Assembly: GCA_910890315.1 (NCBI GenBank)
Contig: CAJVGD010000006.1
Coordinates: 496,001 to 560,000, forward strand
DNA: 64,000 nt
Direction of reading: 5' to 3'
Source of the DNA: Serendipita indica DSM 11827
Taxonomy: Eukaryota; Basidiomycota; Agaricomycetes; Sebacinales; Serendipitaceae
The notes under the pieces are model-generated. The model searched no databases. It was not told the origin of the DNA and saw nothing but the letters and a program-made list of their open reading frames with translations. Within the stretch, counting starts at the first letter, position 1. Every line of letters starts with the position of its first letter. The position numbers and the translations under genes are program-made. Below are positions 11,901 to 23,600 of the stretch, one piece after another.

Positions 11901-13024
11901 GCCGGTCGTGAGACGATATGTCCCGCTAGAAGCCGAGCAAGAGGCTGCTTGATTTTAGGTGGTGGATCTCGGTTAAATGTTATCCTTTCGATTGACTTGA
12001 CGTTGCTCGTCTGTACAAGAAGCCTCTTCTCGAGCATGATAAAGAGAATGTCCCATTCGGGGCAGTCTCGCAGCTCGAGTGTGTCAAGCAGAGGGAGTTC
12101 ACCAGAATTTACCGCGAGATGATGGATCATCGTGACCACCAATGATCGGCCCATCAATTCCAAACAGCACAGCAACCTGGTCGAGATGACTTGGTCGATC
12201 TTTGTGGTCATAGGCATGGAGAGCGTCAACAAACTTGCAATCTGTAGGGATGGCCAATGTTCTTCGCACACCTCTATGGTCTCTGGTGGAGAGTCTGTCC
12301 CATGATAAGGACGTCCGTAGACCAGCGGCTTGCAAGTCAGACTACCAAGGGAGGTGAGAACATTGTGACAACCTTTAATGTCCACTACATCCAAACCCGG
12401 CGAGAGGAGTATATGCCTCTTGTCGTTTGGATTGAGTATGAAATCGCACGCACTCAATGTCAGTTCTCTCAAGTTTTCGAGTTTGTCAAAATCTGTAAAG
12501 TCACGCTGCGCGCCCTTGTATTCTTCCATTCGAAATGACTCGAGTCGATGAGCCATACGGAGGGGATATAGGACGGTGTCTGCCATTGAGCTAAAGGAGC
12601 TCAAGATGACATCTATTGACCTGACCCCAGTTCGGTCGCTCTTGCCAATCTTGGGGGCAGCCGGATGTACTCGTCGACTTTGCCAAGGCACAGCGCATTT
12701 GATGGAAATATGGTCAAGATATTCCAGACGTGGAATCATTTTTAGCAGTTCCGGCGTATCTTCCCACTTGGTTGCTACCGTCAGTGAAACGAGCAGCGTC
12801 TGTGGGTCGATGTGAGTTGTATCCCCAGAGTAGTCGTAGGAACGAGCAATCTGGCGTGTAAGAAGGAGAGAGCTTTGCATGACGATTGATGGTAACGGTT
12901 GAAGTTGTTCGGGTGGCTCAGATAGATTAATCAAGGCTTGATTTGATGCTAGTGTGGGTTGTTGAGTTCGGAGGTAATAGTCGCGGTCTGGAATCGCATT
13001 GAATGGGCGCGGGGGCCGTGGCAT
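11873..13024 (-). CDS. F-box-family derivative lacking the F-box (array member E)
   Basis: A single open frame that keeps pieces of the family but has lost two parts. The N-terminal motif IARSYDYSGDTTHIDPQT runs straight into LLVSLTVATKWEDTPELL, so the F-box and roughly the first third of the LRR-like body are missing. At the other end LLAGHIVSRP runs straight into AEVSRYSMG and the stop, so the RPSNYELSMQGN tail, the intron and the Cys-rich last exon are missing. Both junctions stay in frame. The central part is normal, with CPEWDILFIMLEKRLL. Start is uncertain: ATG at 13024 (MPRPPRPFNAIPDRDYY), 12880 (MQSSLLL, aligned with the family) or 13165. The motif SYDYSG..HIDP is shared with G, not with A-D. 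It may be a functional adaptor-less protein or a decaying gene. Confidence 0.7.
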   Translation of the reverse strand: MPRPPRPFNAIPDRDYYLRTQQPTLASNQALINLSEPPEQLQPLPSIVMQSSLLLTRQIARSYDYSGDTTHIDPQTLLVSLTVATKWEDTPELLKMIPRLEYLDHISIKCAVPWQSRRVHPAAPKIGKSDRTGVRSIDVILSSFSSMADTVLYPLRMAHRLESFRMEEYKGAQRDFTDFDKLENLRELTLSACDFILNPNDKRHILLSPGLDVVDIKGCHNVLTSLGSLTCKPLVYGRPYHGTDSPPETIEVCEEHWPSLQIASLLTLSMPMTTKIDQVISTRLLCCLELMGRSLVVTMIHHLAVNSGELPLLDTLELRDCPEWDILFIMLEKRLLVQTSNVKSIERITFNRDPPPKIKQPLARLLAGHIVSRPAEVSRYSMG

Positions 13025-13200
13025 GTGAATGGGGTGGTGGCTTATGTAATCTGATATTTGCAAATCCAAAATGAATGGGAATAGAGTAGTTGAAATCCGT
13101 TTACGAGTCCCGAGCCCGACCTTGTCCGATTTTGCAATGCGGGTTCCGAGACAACATATAGGCAACTGGGGATCAGAAAGTCGATTGCAACTTTGCCATT
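13025..13200. promoter_or_regulatory. Divergent intergenic region between E and the next gene
   Basis: Only 176 bp separate the chosen start of E (minus strand) from the ATG at 13201 on the plus strand, so the two share a promoter region. It is also the inversion axis of the first F-box locus: all paralogues to the left read leftward and those beyond the next gene read rightward. No specific binding site is recognised. Confidence 0.45.
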
Positions 13201-15778
13201 ATGCATCCCTCGTCGCCCTGCCTCCTTGTCCCCGCGACGTCCTCTCAACCCGTGGAGAGCTACCGTCCATCGACAGACACGGCATTTGGACGTCTTTTAC
13301 TCTCAAAATTTAACAACAATCAAGGCGCCGCACTCGAATCGCCAGCAGCGCACCAGTTGCACTCGATTCCACCGCGGACAAAGACAACTTCAGGTCTGGT
13401 AGTCGACCACTTGTTATGGCTACATGCACAAGCCCGTGTTGCTTCTGCCCGCGCGGCCATTGAAAAGGATGGCCCCCGCAAACGCGCTCAGGCGGCGCGT
13501 GCGGGTGGGTTGCACAAGGTCATCCACGCCCTCACAAATACTTCGACCGAAAAGGGAGACAAGTTTAGACTCGCATTTGGTACTCTTGTCGAACATCTCT
13601 TTGAGCCTCCGTCGACTGTGACAAAGCCAAAACGACCCAGAACAAAAGTCAACAAACGGTCCATTGTTCCCGACGAAATCTGTGCACTCTCAGCTACAAC
13701 TTCTCCCTCGTCCCAAAAGACTTTTGGACTCGGTCCATCGTGGGCACAACCATTGGGCATCGTCGGTACGTCTCTGCTTTCAACTCGAAAGGATAATACT
13801 CATAGCTTCCACAGGTGCACCATATCACAATACTCCCTCGTCTCCCTTTGACGCTGGATGCCCTCAGCAAGATCGCTGTATCCGCCACTTTACTACAGGA
13901 TGCACCCTCTGTAGTCCCTTTTCACCCTCTTCGTCGACCATTGGTGCTGGTTTGGACACACTCGACACATCTGCACCCCTATATGCCCTCCGACGACGGT
14001 CAGAGGAGTATGGTGCAGACCAAGCGTCTTCTTCCCCCAGTCTCGAGGCCCTCGCCTACTTTCTCCGCCTTTCCGCGTATATCCTCCTCTCCATGGACGA
14101 CGAATCTACCGATTTGAACATGGAGACTGTTTCTGCGTCGACATCAACAGACTCGCTGAACAGCACCCTCGAGAGTGGCACACCCCATGGCAGCAGTACC
14201 GATATCAGTATCAACGCCGACATGGATGTAGACGAGCAGGCAGAGAGGTCGTACCCTCTCCGCCCCGTTGATGTTCATCAGCGTCTCCGACGGTCGTTTG
14301 GGTTCCAATTTTCGTTTGCTAGGGACAAGCAAGAGTCTACACACTCGCAATCCACGACGGAATCGACCAGGTGCAAGCCCACACGCGAGTGGTACACCCT
14401 CCTCGCCGACCTCGTCACTCGCTCTGTGCTTGAAGGATACCTCGTCTGTCGGTGGAAGGGAATCGAACACGCTCGTGTCATCTTTGGACTTGGATCGCGA
14501 GTTCCCCCATCCCCCAACGCAGACAAGGACACCAAACGCCGTTCCATCTTTTCGCGCCGTTCAAAGGTCGATTCGGTCCCAGACGCTTCCCAACCCGAAC
14601 ACGACGAGGATGGTCTCCCCTCCCTCACAGAAGCTGCCGAGCTCTTCTTTGGCGTTGGTGCAGACACTGGTGCCCTTGCGACATATAGAGAGATGATGAA
14701 TCGACGACTTGAAGAGGTACGTTCTGGCTATATATATATATATATACACAAGAAGTGTTTATTCACCTGCATACAGTTTACGACGCTGCCCTCCAAGTCT
14801 CCGCTTGTCAAGCACCTCGAATCTCTTGCGCGCAAGTATGGCTTTATGGAAAACGCGGAAAAGTGCGTCGACAAGGGAGTTGTCGAATTTTGCGAAGCCG
14901 TCGTTCAGTGGAAAGGTCTTCCCGAGCTCGAACAGGTGAGCCCTCCTCTTCATTTTTTCCATTTCATATCGATTCCTCCGAACTCGTCCCGTCCGATTTT
15001 TGATAATCGCTATCCCGCGCACCCGAACACTTGTTGCGTTCCCGGGCACCCGTTTGGCTCTCGGGTCAAACCGCCTCGGTCGGTTACGTGTCCCACCCGC
15101 TACCGGCTAGGTGGACCATATGCCAGTTTCGGAAGCAAAAGTCGAATTAGACTCGTGTTTCCCCGTTTGCGACGGCACCGGCTTCTGCTTCCGAACAGGT
15201 CTCTTGCTCTAAATTGCACTCCTTCCGTTCCCCTCCTAATCCTTCTCTTCCACGTGTTTGATGAATTGTTGTGCTGATTGGATGCCAAATAGTACAAGCA
15301 AGCACGTACTGCTCCCGCTTCTGGCCCCACCACGGCCGCAAACACGGCTGCAACCCGATCAAGTCCGCGCATGTCCATTGCAGCCCTCATCCACCACACC
15401 TCTCCTCTTCCTTGCCCTCAACCCGAACCCATCACTCGCTTCTTTTTCGTTCCCCAGGTTGACAAAAAGGGAACGAGACGACCCGCGGAACTGCACCCTA
15501 TCACACCTTCTCTCTCGCCTGCGAGCGCGGTACGGGATATCCCCGTCGTCATCCGTGCGTCGACGTCGAGCCTTGATGGTCATGGCGTCGGTGGCGGTAT
15601 CCGGTTCGAACGAGAGGAATTGTCTGCTGTGTATGGGGCCACTACCGCCTTTGGGGCAAAGGCCATGGATAATACATTTGTCCTCGGATCCAAGCGTCCG
15701 CGTGAGGACGAGGATGAGGACCAAGGCATGCCGCTCAAGAAGCTCCTTGTTGTTAGTACAGGTGGCTTTAGTTCGTGA
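13201..15778 (+). CDS. Conserved-looking hypothetical protein, four exons
   Basis: Not recognised. Exons 13201-13765, 13815-14716, 14777-14935 and 15293-15778 join in phase to about 703 aa, with GTACGT, GTACGT and GTGAGC donors and CAG, CAG and AATAG acceptors. Visible features: an N-terminal helical, Ala/Arg-rich segment (about 75-110), a basic patch KPKRPRTKVNKRS, a Ser/Thr/Asp-rich linker, a helical block EWYTLLADLVTRSVLEGYL, a second basic patch (DTKRRSIFSRRSK), a helical block LVKHLESLARKYGFM, and a C-terminus with KRPRED followed by an acidic stretch. The basic clusters suggest a nuclear protein, which is inference. It is the only non-F-box gene between the two outward-facing arrays. 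An in-frame alternative intron inside exon 4 (pyrimidine-rich stretch ending CAG near 15460) is possible. Confidence 0.65.
14729..14746. repeat. (TA)9 microsatellite in intron 2 of the 13201-15778 gene
   Basis: Nine consecutive TA units lie between the GTACGT donor at 14717 and the ATACAG acceptor ending at 14776. Length variation here should be neutral for the protein. Confidence 0.9.
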
Positions 15779-15990
15779 TTCTCATCGTCCGTTTCTTCTA
15801 TGCATCATCTTTCTTCTTCGCATTTGCATCGCTTCTGCATTACATAACTTGTTGTACTTACCACCCGTGTGGGTCTATCCAAATACAAGCATACAGTGAA
15901 TCGATCAAAAGTTCAGTTAAGAGGAAGCACCCATTCTTGTGAACATTGGCCAGCAGTCCAAAGCTTGGACTCGGCCGTCACCACGATTCA

Positions 15991-18150
15991 ATGCAAGGTC
16001 TCATAGAGCGCTCTAACGAACAAAGTGTGCTTCTTACAAGCCGGATTGCTCGCTCCTATGACTACTCTGGAAATACAAGTCACATCGACCCAGAGATGCT
16101 GAGAGAATATAATGCATCTATACGTTCCAATGAACAAAAAAGAAAAGGGTATCTGGGAAATATCCCAAATGAACTCTTGATCGCCATCATCCAGGAAGCA
16201 GCCGTCGAGTGGGCCGGGACCATTGGACATCTCAAACGTCTACTCGTCTTTAGCCTGGTCAATCGTCGATGGGCAAACTTGATTCTCCAAACACAATCCC
16301 TCTGGACGCATATCATTTTGACAGAGAATATAGAGGACCTCGAGGCGACAACAGCCCTTCTTCTCGCGCTCTCAGGCGATTCACAATTGCACTTAGAGTA
16401 TCAGCTGGGGTCTCATCTCGTGCACAAAGTTGCTCACCTCCTTCAGCCTCACCTTCACCGAGTTACGTATTTACACCTTATGCACGGCGAAATTAGGGAT
16501 GGTCGGGATCCATTTCTTCCGCATACCATTTTCCCTTCGGTACGACAAATCAAGGCATTCCAGCTCGCCACCCCCGATAGGATCTCTTTTCTTTCACGGC
16601 AGGAAGCTTTTGCGCCTTACATAAATTTGGTGATCAATGCCGGTTTTGGATTTGATTTGAAGACTAGAGACAAAGGTCTTGTTTCGATAACTCTACCCTT
16701 TTCGTCAGCACCTATCATTGACAATCTCGTGGATATCCCAGCACTCCAGGAAGTCTGGCTGACCCGGGTCTATCTCCCACCCGGAGACTGGTCTCCTACT
16801 ATCAAGTGCCCCTTGAACTGGAAGACCCTCCAGATTGGTCAGATGCCTTGGGGAATCATGCAGAAGCTGCTTAGTAGCTGCGTGTCTCTCGTTTCCCTGA
16901 CTGTGACGATTGATTGGGAAGGAGCACAAGCTTTGATTAGTATGATCCCACGTATGATATACCTAGAGTATATTGCCATCCAAATCGGATTGTCGAGGTT
17001 TTCATCTCTAGAAACGATAGCCATATCTAGTGGTGAAAAGGATACCGAGACCAAGATCAGGTCGATAAAGCTCTATCTCTTTTCGCTCGTCTTTCGAGTG
17101 GAACCCCCGACTCGTTTCCTACACTCGCTATTTCGCATGTCTCCGAGGCTCGAGTCATTGGGGATCTATGAATATCATGGAAAGATTCTTGACTTTACCG
17201 AAATCGACAGACTCGAGGATTTGCGCAACCTCTCCTTGAAGAAGTGTCGATTTATTCTGGATTCGAACGTGGCTAGGCATATATTGGCCTCGCCATCGCT
17301 AGAGGTGGTTAATATTGAGGGCTCAATTGATATTCTCAATTCTCTGGGAAGTCGGACTGCAATTCGACTCCACTACGGACACGAAATTGACGAGCTTAAG
17401 CCTCGAATGGAGACGATTACGATCCGCCAACAAGATTGGCCTTCCCTACAGAAGTTAATGATGTGGACAAATGCCGGCCCAAAGATCCAGCATGTTATAT
17501 CAATGACATCGTTGAGACAACTGGTATTGTCGGAGCGGGCAATGGTCACAACCGTAATCCACTATCTTGCCTTGCATCCCGTCGAACTCCCTTTACTTGA
17601 TAATCTCGAACTGAGGGATTGCCCTGAGTGGGATATCCTATTTATCATGTTGGAAAAGCGACTTCTGGCACAAGAAAGTGGGGTCAAACCGATCCAAACA
17701 CTACTATTCCAGAGAGTCATACCAATCAACCTCAAGCGCGCTCTCGCTCAGCTTCTGGCAGGCCACCTCGTCTCGCGACCGCCCAATCTCGAGTTGTCAA
17801 TGCACGGAAACCTGCAGATCTTCTTGGACCCCGATATGTGAGTGATACAGAATCTTTGATGTAGGGTACTAAGGTCTTGTTCCAGCCGTGGATGCCTCGA
17901 ATGTCATTTATATCTTTATCCATGCAACACACCGGCAGAGAAAGGGATGTCTACAAACTCGCTACAACCGGACGCGGGTTATCCAACAAGCGTTGACGAA
18001 ATACTTGGAACACAAGCTATGAGATATAGCCAAATGGAAGGAATATATAATTCCAGAATCCAAGGTGGGTGGTGCCGTCGAATAGCAAAGTGCAATCAGT
18101 TCTGGGAGTTGACTGAGGTGTCCCGCTACTCCGTAGACGAATGGAGATAG
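15991..18150 (+). CDS. F-box/LRR-like protein, array member G (intact)
   Basis: Exons 15991-17837 and 17886-18150 with a 48-nt phase-2 intron (GTGAGT to TCCAG), about 703 aa. Motif IARSYDYSGNTSHIDPEMLR sits at about residues 20-40, then the F-box (NIPNELLIAIIQEAAVEWAG, then RRWANLILQTQSLWTHI), LRR-like repeats, CPEWDILFIMLEKRLL and RPPNLELSMHGNLQIFLD. The last exon has RGCLECHLYLYPC, VDEILGTQAMRY and EVSRYS. An in-frame ATG at 15946 would add 15 residues; the later ATG aligns with the other copies. The SYDYSG..HIDP form is shared with E on the opposite strand, making E and G the closest pair across the central gene. It opens the rightward part of the first locus. Confidence 0.85.
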
Positions 18151-18296
18151 CTATAAATATCTCTTAACACATGTGCATATCAGCTGTTAGACCATATGCG
18201 AGGATTTAGCAGATTAATGAAGTCGCGCGCAACTTGAACTCGTCCATCTCCAACTTTCCACGTCTACGCCGGGTTTGAGAAAACCTCACTTCTAGG

Positions 18297-20466
18297 ATGC
18301 ATCGGGGTTTATTTTATAAACCGGATTTCGCGCTGATCAATCGGATTCCTGGCTTGGACGACACTTGCGTTGATAAGATCGCCCAAAATATCCTTGAACA
18401 ATGCAACCTGGCCGACCAACCCTGCCTCAATTCTTTTGATCGGCGAGGCATTGACCTCCCAGCCGAGCTCTGGGTCATGATATTCGAGCATATCGTCCAT
18501 CCTCAGCATGTATCGGAAAGTCACCGGTTCCTTCTTGACCTCACACTGGTGTGTCAAAGTTGGGCACATCTCATACTTCATACTCCTTCCTTTTGGGTGG
18601 ATATTCGGATCGAGGAAGGGATGGAAGATTTGGAGGCGACGGTTGAAATGCTTCTGATCTTATCACGAGACTGTCTGCTTTCGCTCTATCATGTATTCGG
18701 CAGTCAATGTGTCCATCAAGTCGCACATCTTCTTCGTCCCCATCTGCATCGAGTTGACAGCCTCACCCTCTTGCCACCCACCGGCCTGGCAACCACAGAT
18801 GCTCTGATCCCACATCTCATATTTACACAACTTAGAGCACTACAATTTCCCCGTATAGCGACCCAGATCATGGCGAAGTTCTTGTCGAATCATTTTCCCT
18901 TCTCGCACTGGGCCGCCATGATTGACGATCCGAATTTGCCCACCAGGATTAACAATCCAGATTTGCCTACCTCCCTAATATCGGATGGGGAACAATTAAC
19001 TGAAATTGATTTACCCGTAGTAACCGAATCAACGCTTCGTCAACTAGGGCGGATGAACTCACTAAGAAGGGTGTCGATAGGCGAGGGACCCATGTCACCA
19101 ATTCACTGGAAGTTACATGGAGAAGACGTTACCTTGGGCTGGACAAGCTTGCACTCTTTCGATATCCCGTGGAGTGTCACCAGCCGTTTCGTCCGCGGGT
19201 GTACAGAGACGCTGGTCAGCCTTCTCGTTTCAATAGACTGTACAATTACACCAGCCCTCATTTCCACGCTCTCCGCAATCAGCAACCTTCTCTCCCTGGC
19301 AGTTGAGCTCAGATGGAACTGCGACACCAAGCAGATACTCAACGAGTACCCCAGTCTGCCGACTGCTCAGTTAAATCTCCGTGAGCTAGATATAGGTCGA
19401 TCGGTATGCTGCCCGAAATCCGGACACTGGCACCTATGTTCGATCTCTCCTTCACCTTTCCGTCAAGCTCTCCTCGTACAAGGTAAAATGCCCGTGCTAC
19501 AGAATACTTGAGTACTCCAAAACTGATCACCTGCCGGTTTTACGCAAACTCACGTTGCTACAAAGGGAGCTTCTACATTGGGTCAGTAAAGAACGCATTA
19601 TATGCTCTCCATTCTTAGAAGAAATCGCTTTGGATGGGTGCATGGATACACTCCGCTCGCTTGGCAGTGAGAGAGCACTCACGCTGAGATTTGGTCTCGT
19701 TATGCACCGATCTGCATATGACGTGCCACCAATATTATCAATCGGTATTCTGGGCGAGCGCTGGCCCGCACTCGAAACACTAAGACTCACGATACCTGCA
19801 GAATACCGATCTGGAGGATCAAGGCTGAACATCACCGTGACTACGCTCAAGTGGTTATGCCTCACCGGACGACCTATAGTGACCGCGATGGTGGGCTATA
19901 TGGCGCAGCATCCCGATGCCTTTCCATTCCTGCGGAGTCTCGAGCTTGAATCATGTCCAGAGTGGGACATTCTCATCATCATGCTCGAACAACGGCTACT
20001 CGCCAATGTCCAGCCACTCGAGAGGCTCATCTTCTCTCGAGCGATACCACCACTCCTAAAGAATGTACTGGCCCATAATCCATGGACACGTCAGAGAACG
20101 ATCGTCCAACTACGAGCTATCAATGCAGGGCAATTCTGCTATCTTTTTGGATGCGACGATGTGAGTGAACTATTGCTCACCGTTTTCCACCCTAACTATA
20201 TCCCAAGACCTGGTTGCGTGGAATGCCATCTATACTTGCATGAGTGTAGTGAACCATGCCCCGACCCGAGAGTCAAACCCCCAAAGATAGCAGAAGAAGA
20301 GCCTTATCCGGCATCCGTTCAGAGCATACTTGAAACGCGACAGGAGAGGTATAGCATTTATGACATCTTATACAAGCCCAGGAGCTCTACTGGAGAGTTT
20401 CGCATCGACGATTGTCAACGGCGCGGTGAACTCGTAGAAATTTCTCGTTATTCTATGATCTATTGA
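18297..20466 (+). pseudogene. Divergent F-box/LRR-like paralogue H, probably decayed
   Basis: The most divergent member. It lacks the SYNYSG motif and starts MHRGLFYKPDFALINR. The F-box is recognisable (DLPAELWVMIFEHIV, then QSWAHLILHTPSFW), as are CPEWDILIIMLEQRLL and the last exon (PGCVECHLYLHEC, VQSILETRQERY, EISRYS; 20208-20466). The frame opening at 18297 stops at 19511 and the rest is read in another frame from about 19468. Either a 64-nt intron (19404-19467) joins them, or there are frameshifts, since MLPEIRTLAPMFD inside that interval still resembles coding sequence. Near 20070 a second shift takes SSNYELSMQGN out of frame, and the downstream frame then reads through the ancestral intron (20161-20207) into the last exon. 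Decay is the simplest reading. Confidence 0.6.
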
Positions 20467-20673
20467 ATAAAGTCGCGAAACCCTCGTCCACTTCCAAGTC
20501 GCGGGTGGCTTTGGTCACCTGGACTTTTCCAGCTTGGCTTTTGTCATCTCAGATCTTCAGGACAGCCAGGCCTGGTCGATGAGCACGGTATTCAACAAGA
20601 AAATTACACTGAGCTCCCTTGCTTGCATCAAGTCGTGCAGTGATATCCGAGAGGACTCGGACCCGACCTTCAA

Positions 20674-23600
20674 ATGAGCTCATCTCAGCCTCCGAGCCCA
20701 TCCCTTCAACTGCGCACAGAAATATCACGAAATCACACTCTTGAGCACTCAGAAACCCCCAAATTAGTCCCCTCCGACAATGAGAGCGTATACAGTACGT
20801 ACAGCGTTTCCATAGATCGTCAAGTATTTGATCCAGTACCGAGATCTTTATGAACTAGATGCTCTCCAACGAGCAGCAGATGAAGATGACAAATCCTTCA
20901 TCGTTACATATGCTCGTGGCGAGTGGAATCCGTCCGCGATACCCGAAATACCTCTCGGACTGCATACGATCCTGGGGTTAAGGTCCAGCAACACTGGCAG
21001 TCGAGACTCACCGACGGTTCCAGACGGAAGTCACGTCAGTCCTCCCGACCTTCTGGAATCTGTAGAGGCAGTCTACAGATCATACTTGGAGGGCTATATC
21101 CAGTCTACTTCGGAAACTGCGATCGAAGAGCTCTCACCATTGCCAAGCAACAACCCTGGTCTTATCGAGGATGGTCTGATCTTTCCGCGACGTCCGGCCG
21201 ACCGGAGCTCGATAGCCAGTGCATCAAGCTCTGAGAACTTCTGCTCTCCGATTATGTCGCGTGAAGCCCTACGCAGATTCGAAAGAGTAAGTATGGATTT
21301 AACCCTGGCATTGTCTCACTAGGCCCCAGGTTGGGTATTTGGAATCCCCCATGCCACAAAATGAAATTGGGAGACGAGCTGCACTGAATCGGTGACTCAA
21401 TTCGATTTCAGCCATGTTGTCCCAGCTGATTTCACCGAAGGTTTCGACCGTTCACTAAGGCTCTCGAAGACAATTTGAACCGAATCCTTCACCTCGCAAA
21501 GCTTGTGTTCTCCGTGTACGCCCTATCTTCTGGCAGGTAATGCGATTAATAAGCTGGTTAGAGACAATGCCGCCATATCATTGGTCGACTCGGATTATAC
21601 TCACGTGACGGTCCCGGACGCGGATCCCATACTTGTTCCACGAGGAGAGTCTATGTGTAGTCACACTATACTTGTCAAAAAGTATATCCTTATGTGTTGT
21701 CGACTGGTCCGCTGATATTCGTCAGAGCACATGAACCAATGGTGATTAGAGATACGCTGGAAGATTGGAGATTCAAGAATAATGTAGGATTCGTCTTATT
21801 CTATGATCCTATTGCTCACCAGGCTAGCCCACCGTCACAGGGGCTTGGGCTATGCGTTTCTACGCCGGACAGCCACTACGAACAGAAGATGGGTATCATA
21901 TTGGGACAATATGTCTAATTCACAGCAGCCCAAGACCCGATCTGAGCTCCACTGAGCGAGCTACTCTCTTGGAACTGGCTGGTATGGTTCTTCGAGAGTT
22001 GGAAACACGGCGGATAGAGGTACATTGTTTCTGATATGTTTAAGCCCTCTGATCACAAGGACTAGTGGAATGAACGAGTTCGAGAGAGAGTACAGGAATC
22101 GGTCTGTCACCAAGCTAAATGTTCGCTTCGGCTAACACTCCATAAGGTTGAAAATTTCTCGAGGGAACTTGATACACAGGTTCTTTCCTTTCATCATCTC
22201 ATTGGTCGCCTCGCCCAGCAATTTGCGTCCACTCTATCCCTCGAGAAAGCGTTTTGGATAGACGTAAGAAGCGCTCCCAAGAACGAAACTCGTGAGGATT
22301 CTTCTGCCCGAGGTAGAGTCCCGCTAACATGAGACAGCGCATGGAGCGATCGCCTCAAGAGGGGCCGTAAACCGACTCAATACTCGATCAGTCGTCCAAG
22401 AAAGACAAACAGAAAATCCGGAGGATATCATTAATCAACTTCTTTCCGTCTCTAATGGGGCCGTGTTCAATCCCGGAGATCGTATTCCAGGATGTTTCTC
22501 AAGATTGCTTCGAAAGGAGGATAGCGCCTTAGCATGTGAGTTGATCGCTCTCGTCTCACCTAGTTGACAAAAAACTAGTCTTTTTATTATCTCGAAGCGC
22601 CAAAGAACCGTTGGCTATTGTTGTGGTTTCAACGTCGGACGAATCCTATCGTTTTACACTACCTCCACTCGTTCTTACTTACTTCCGATCCATGGGCGCT
22701 CTGGTTCTTCCTGCAATTGAGAGGTTATCTCTGTCCTTGGAAAACAAGGCAAAGATTGATTTCATTGCCAAGTGAGTTCTCGCAAGGTCTTATTTACCTT
22801 TCTGATATATCTACGCAGCATCTCACACGAGGTAAATATTATCCTTGATTGGGTATGGACGTATCTTATTCTTCAAGCTACGGACTCCATTGCACGGGGT
22901 GTTAGCATCTTGCGAACTGTTAAAGGAATCGTCTCTCTCTGCTGGACAACTTGCTCTCCTGAATACAGTTAAATCCTGCACTCTGGTCTGTCCCTTTCTT
23001 CTTCTAAAGTCCACGACTTAAACTCTCCAAGGGATTATCCGACACGCTAAATCATGTTCTTGACTTTACAAAGGTCAATGCCCAGGTCTCAGTGGAAATA
23101 CGCGATACGTGAGACTCCTCAAGCTCGAGAATTCTGAGCTCAATCTTTCTTAGGGTTGATCTTGCGCAATTAGTTGAAGAGACGATGGTCACGTCGTGGC
23201 TGGGTGCGAGTGCCAAATTTCGATCTCAAAACGAGATAGGCGAAATCTACGCTCCATCTCATGCGCAAGACAAGGAAAAGGATGTGGAACCTTTGATCGA
23301 AATTGAAGCACTGAAGGTAGGTTGAGGCGAATACAGAGATAACAGAGCTGACGCCCTGCAAGAACTGGACGGTTTCTGTGGACAAAGCTGGACTACGGCG
23401 TATAATCCTAAATTTGGTGTGTATTGTGACAAGTCATTGGCTCTTCTTTGACTGTCAAACAGATCGGCAATAGCCTCAAGGTTTGTACGAAGAAGCGTTA
23501 TGCACCGGCTGACAGTGATTTCTTCAGTTTACTGAGCAGGTCCGTAATTTTGGTATTCTATGCTCAATTTTAAAGTGTCGCAGGGAGGATATGTCAAGAT

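Noticed and set aside
14729-14746. TA repeat as an origin or promoter element
   Set aside because: It lies inside a short intron; a simple microsatellite explains it.
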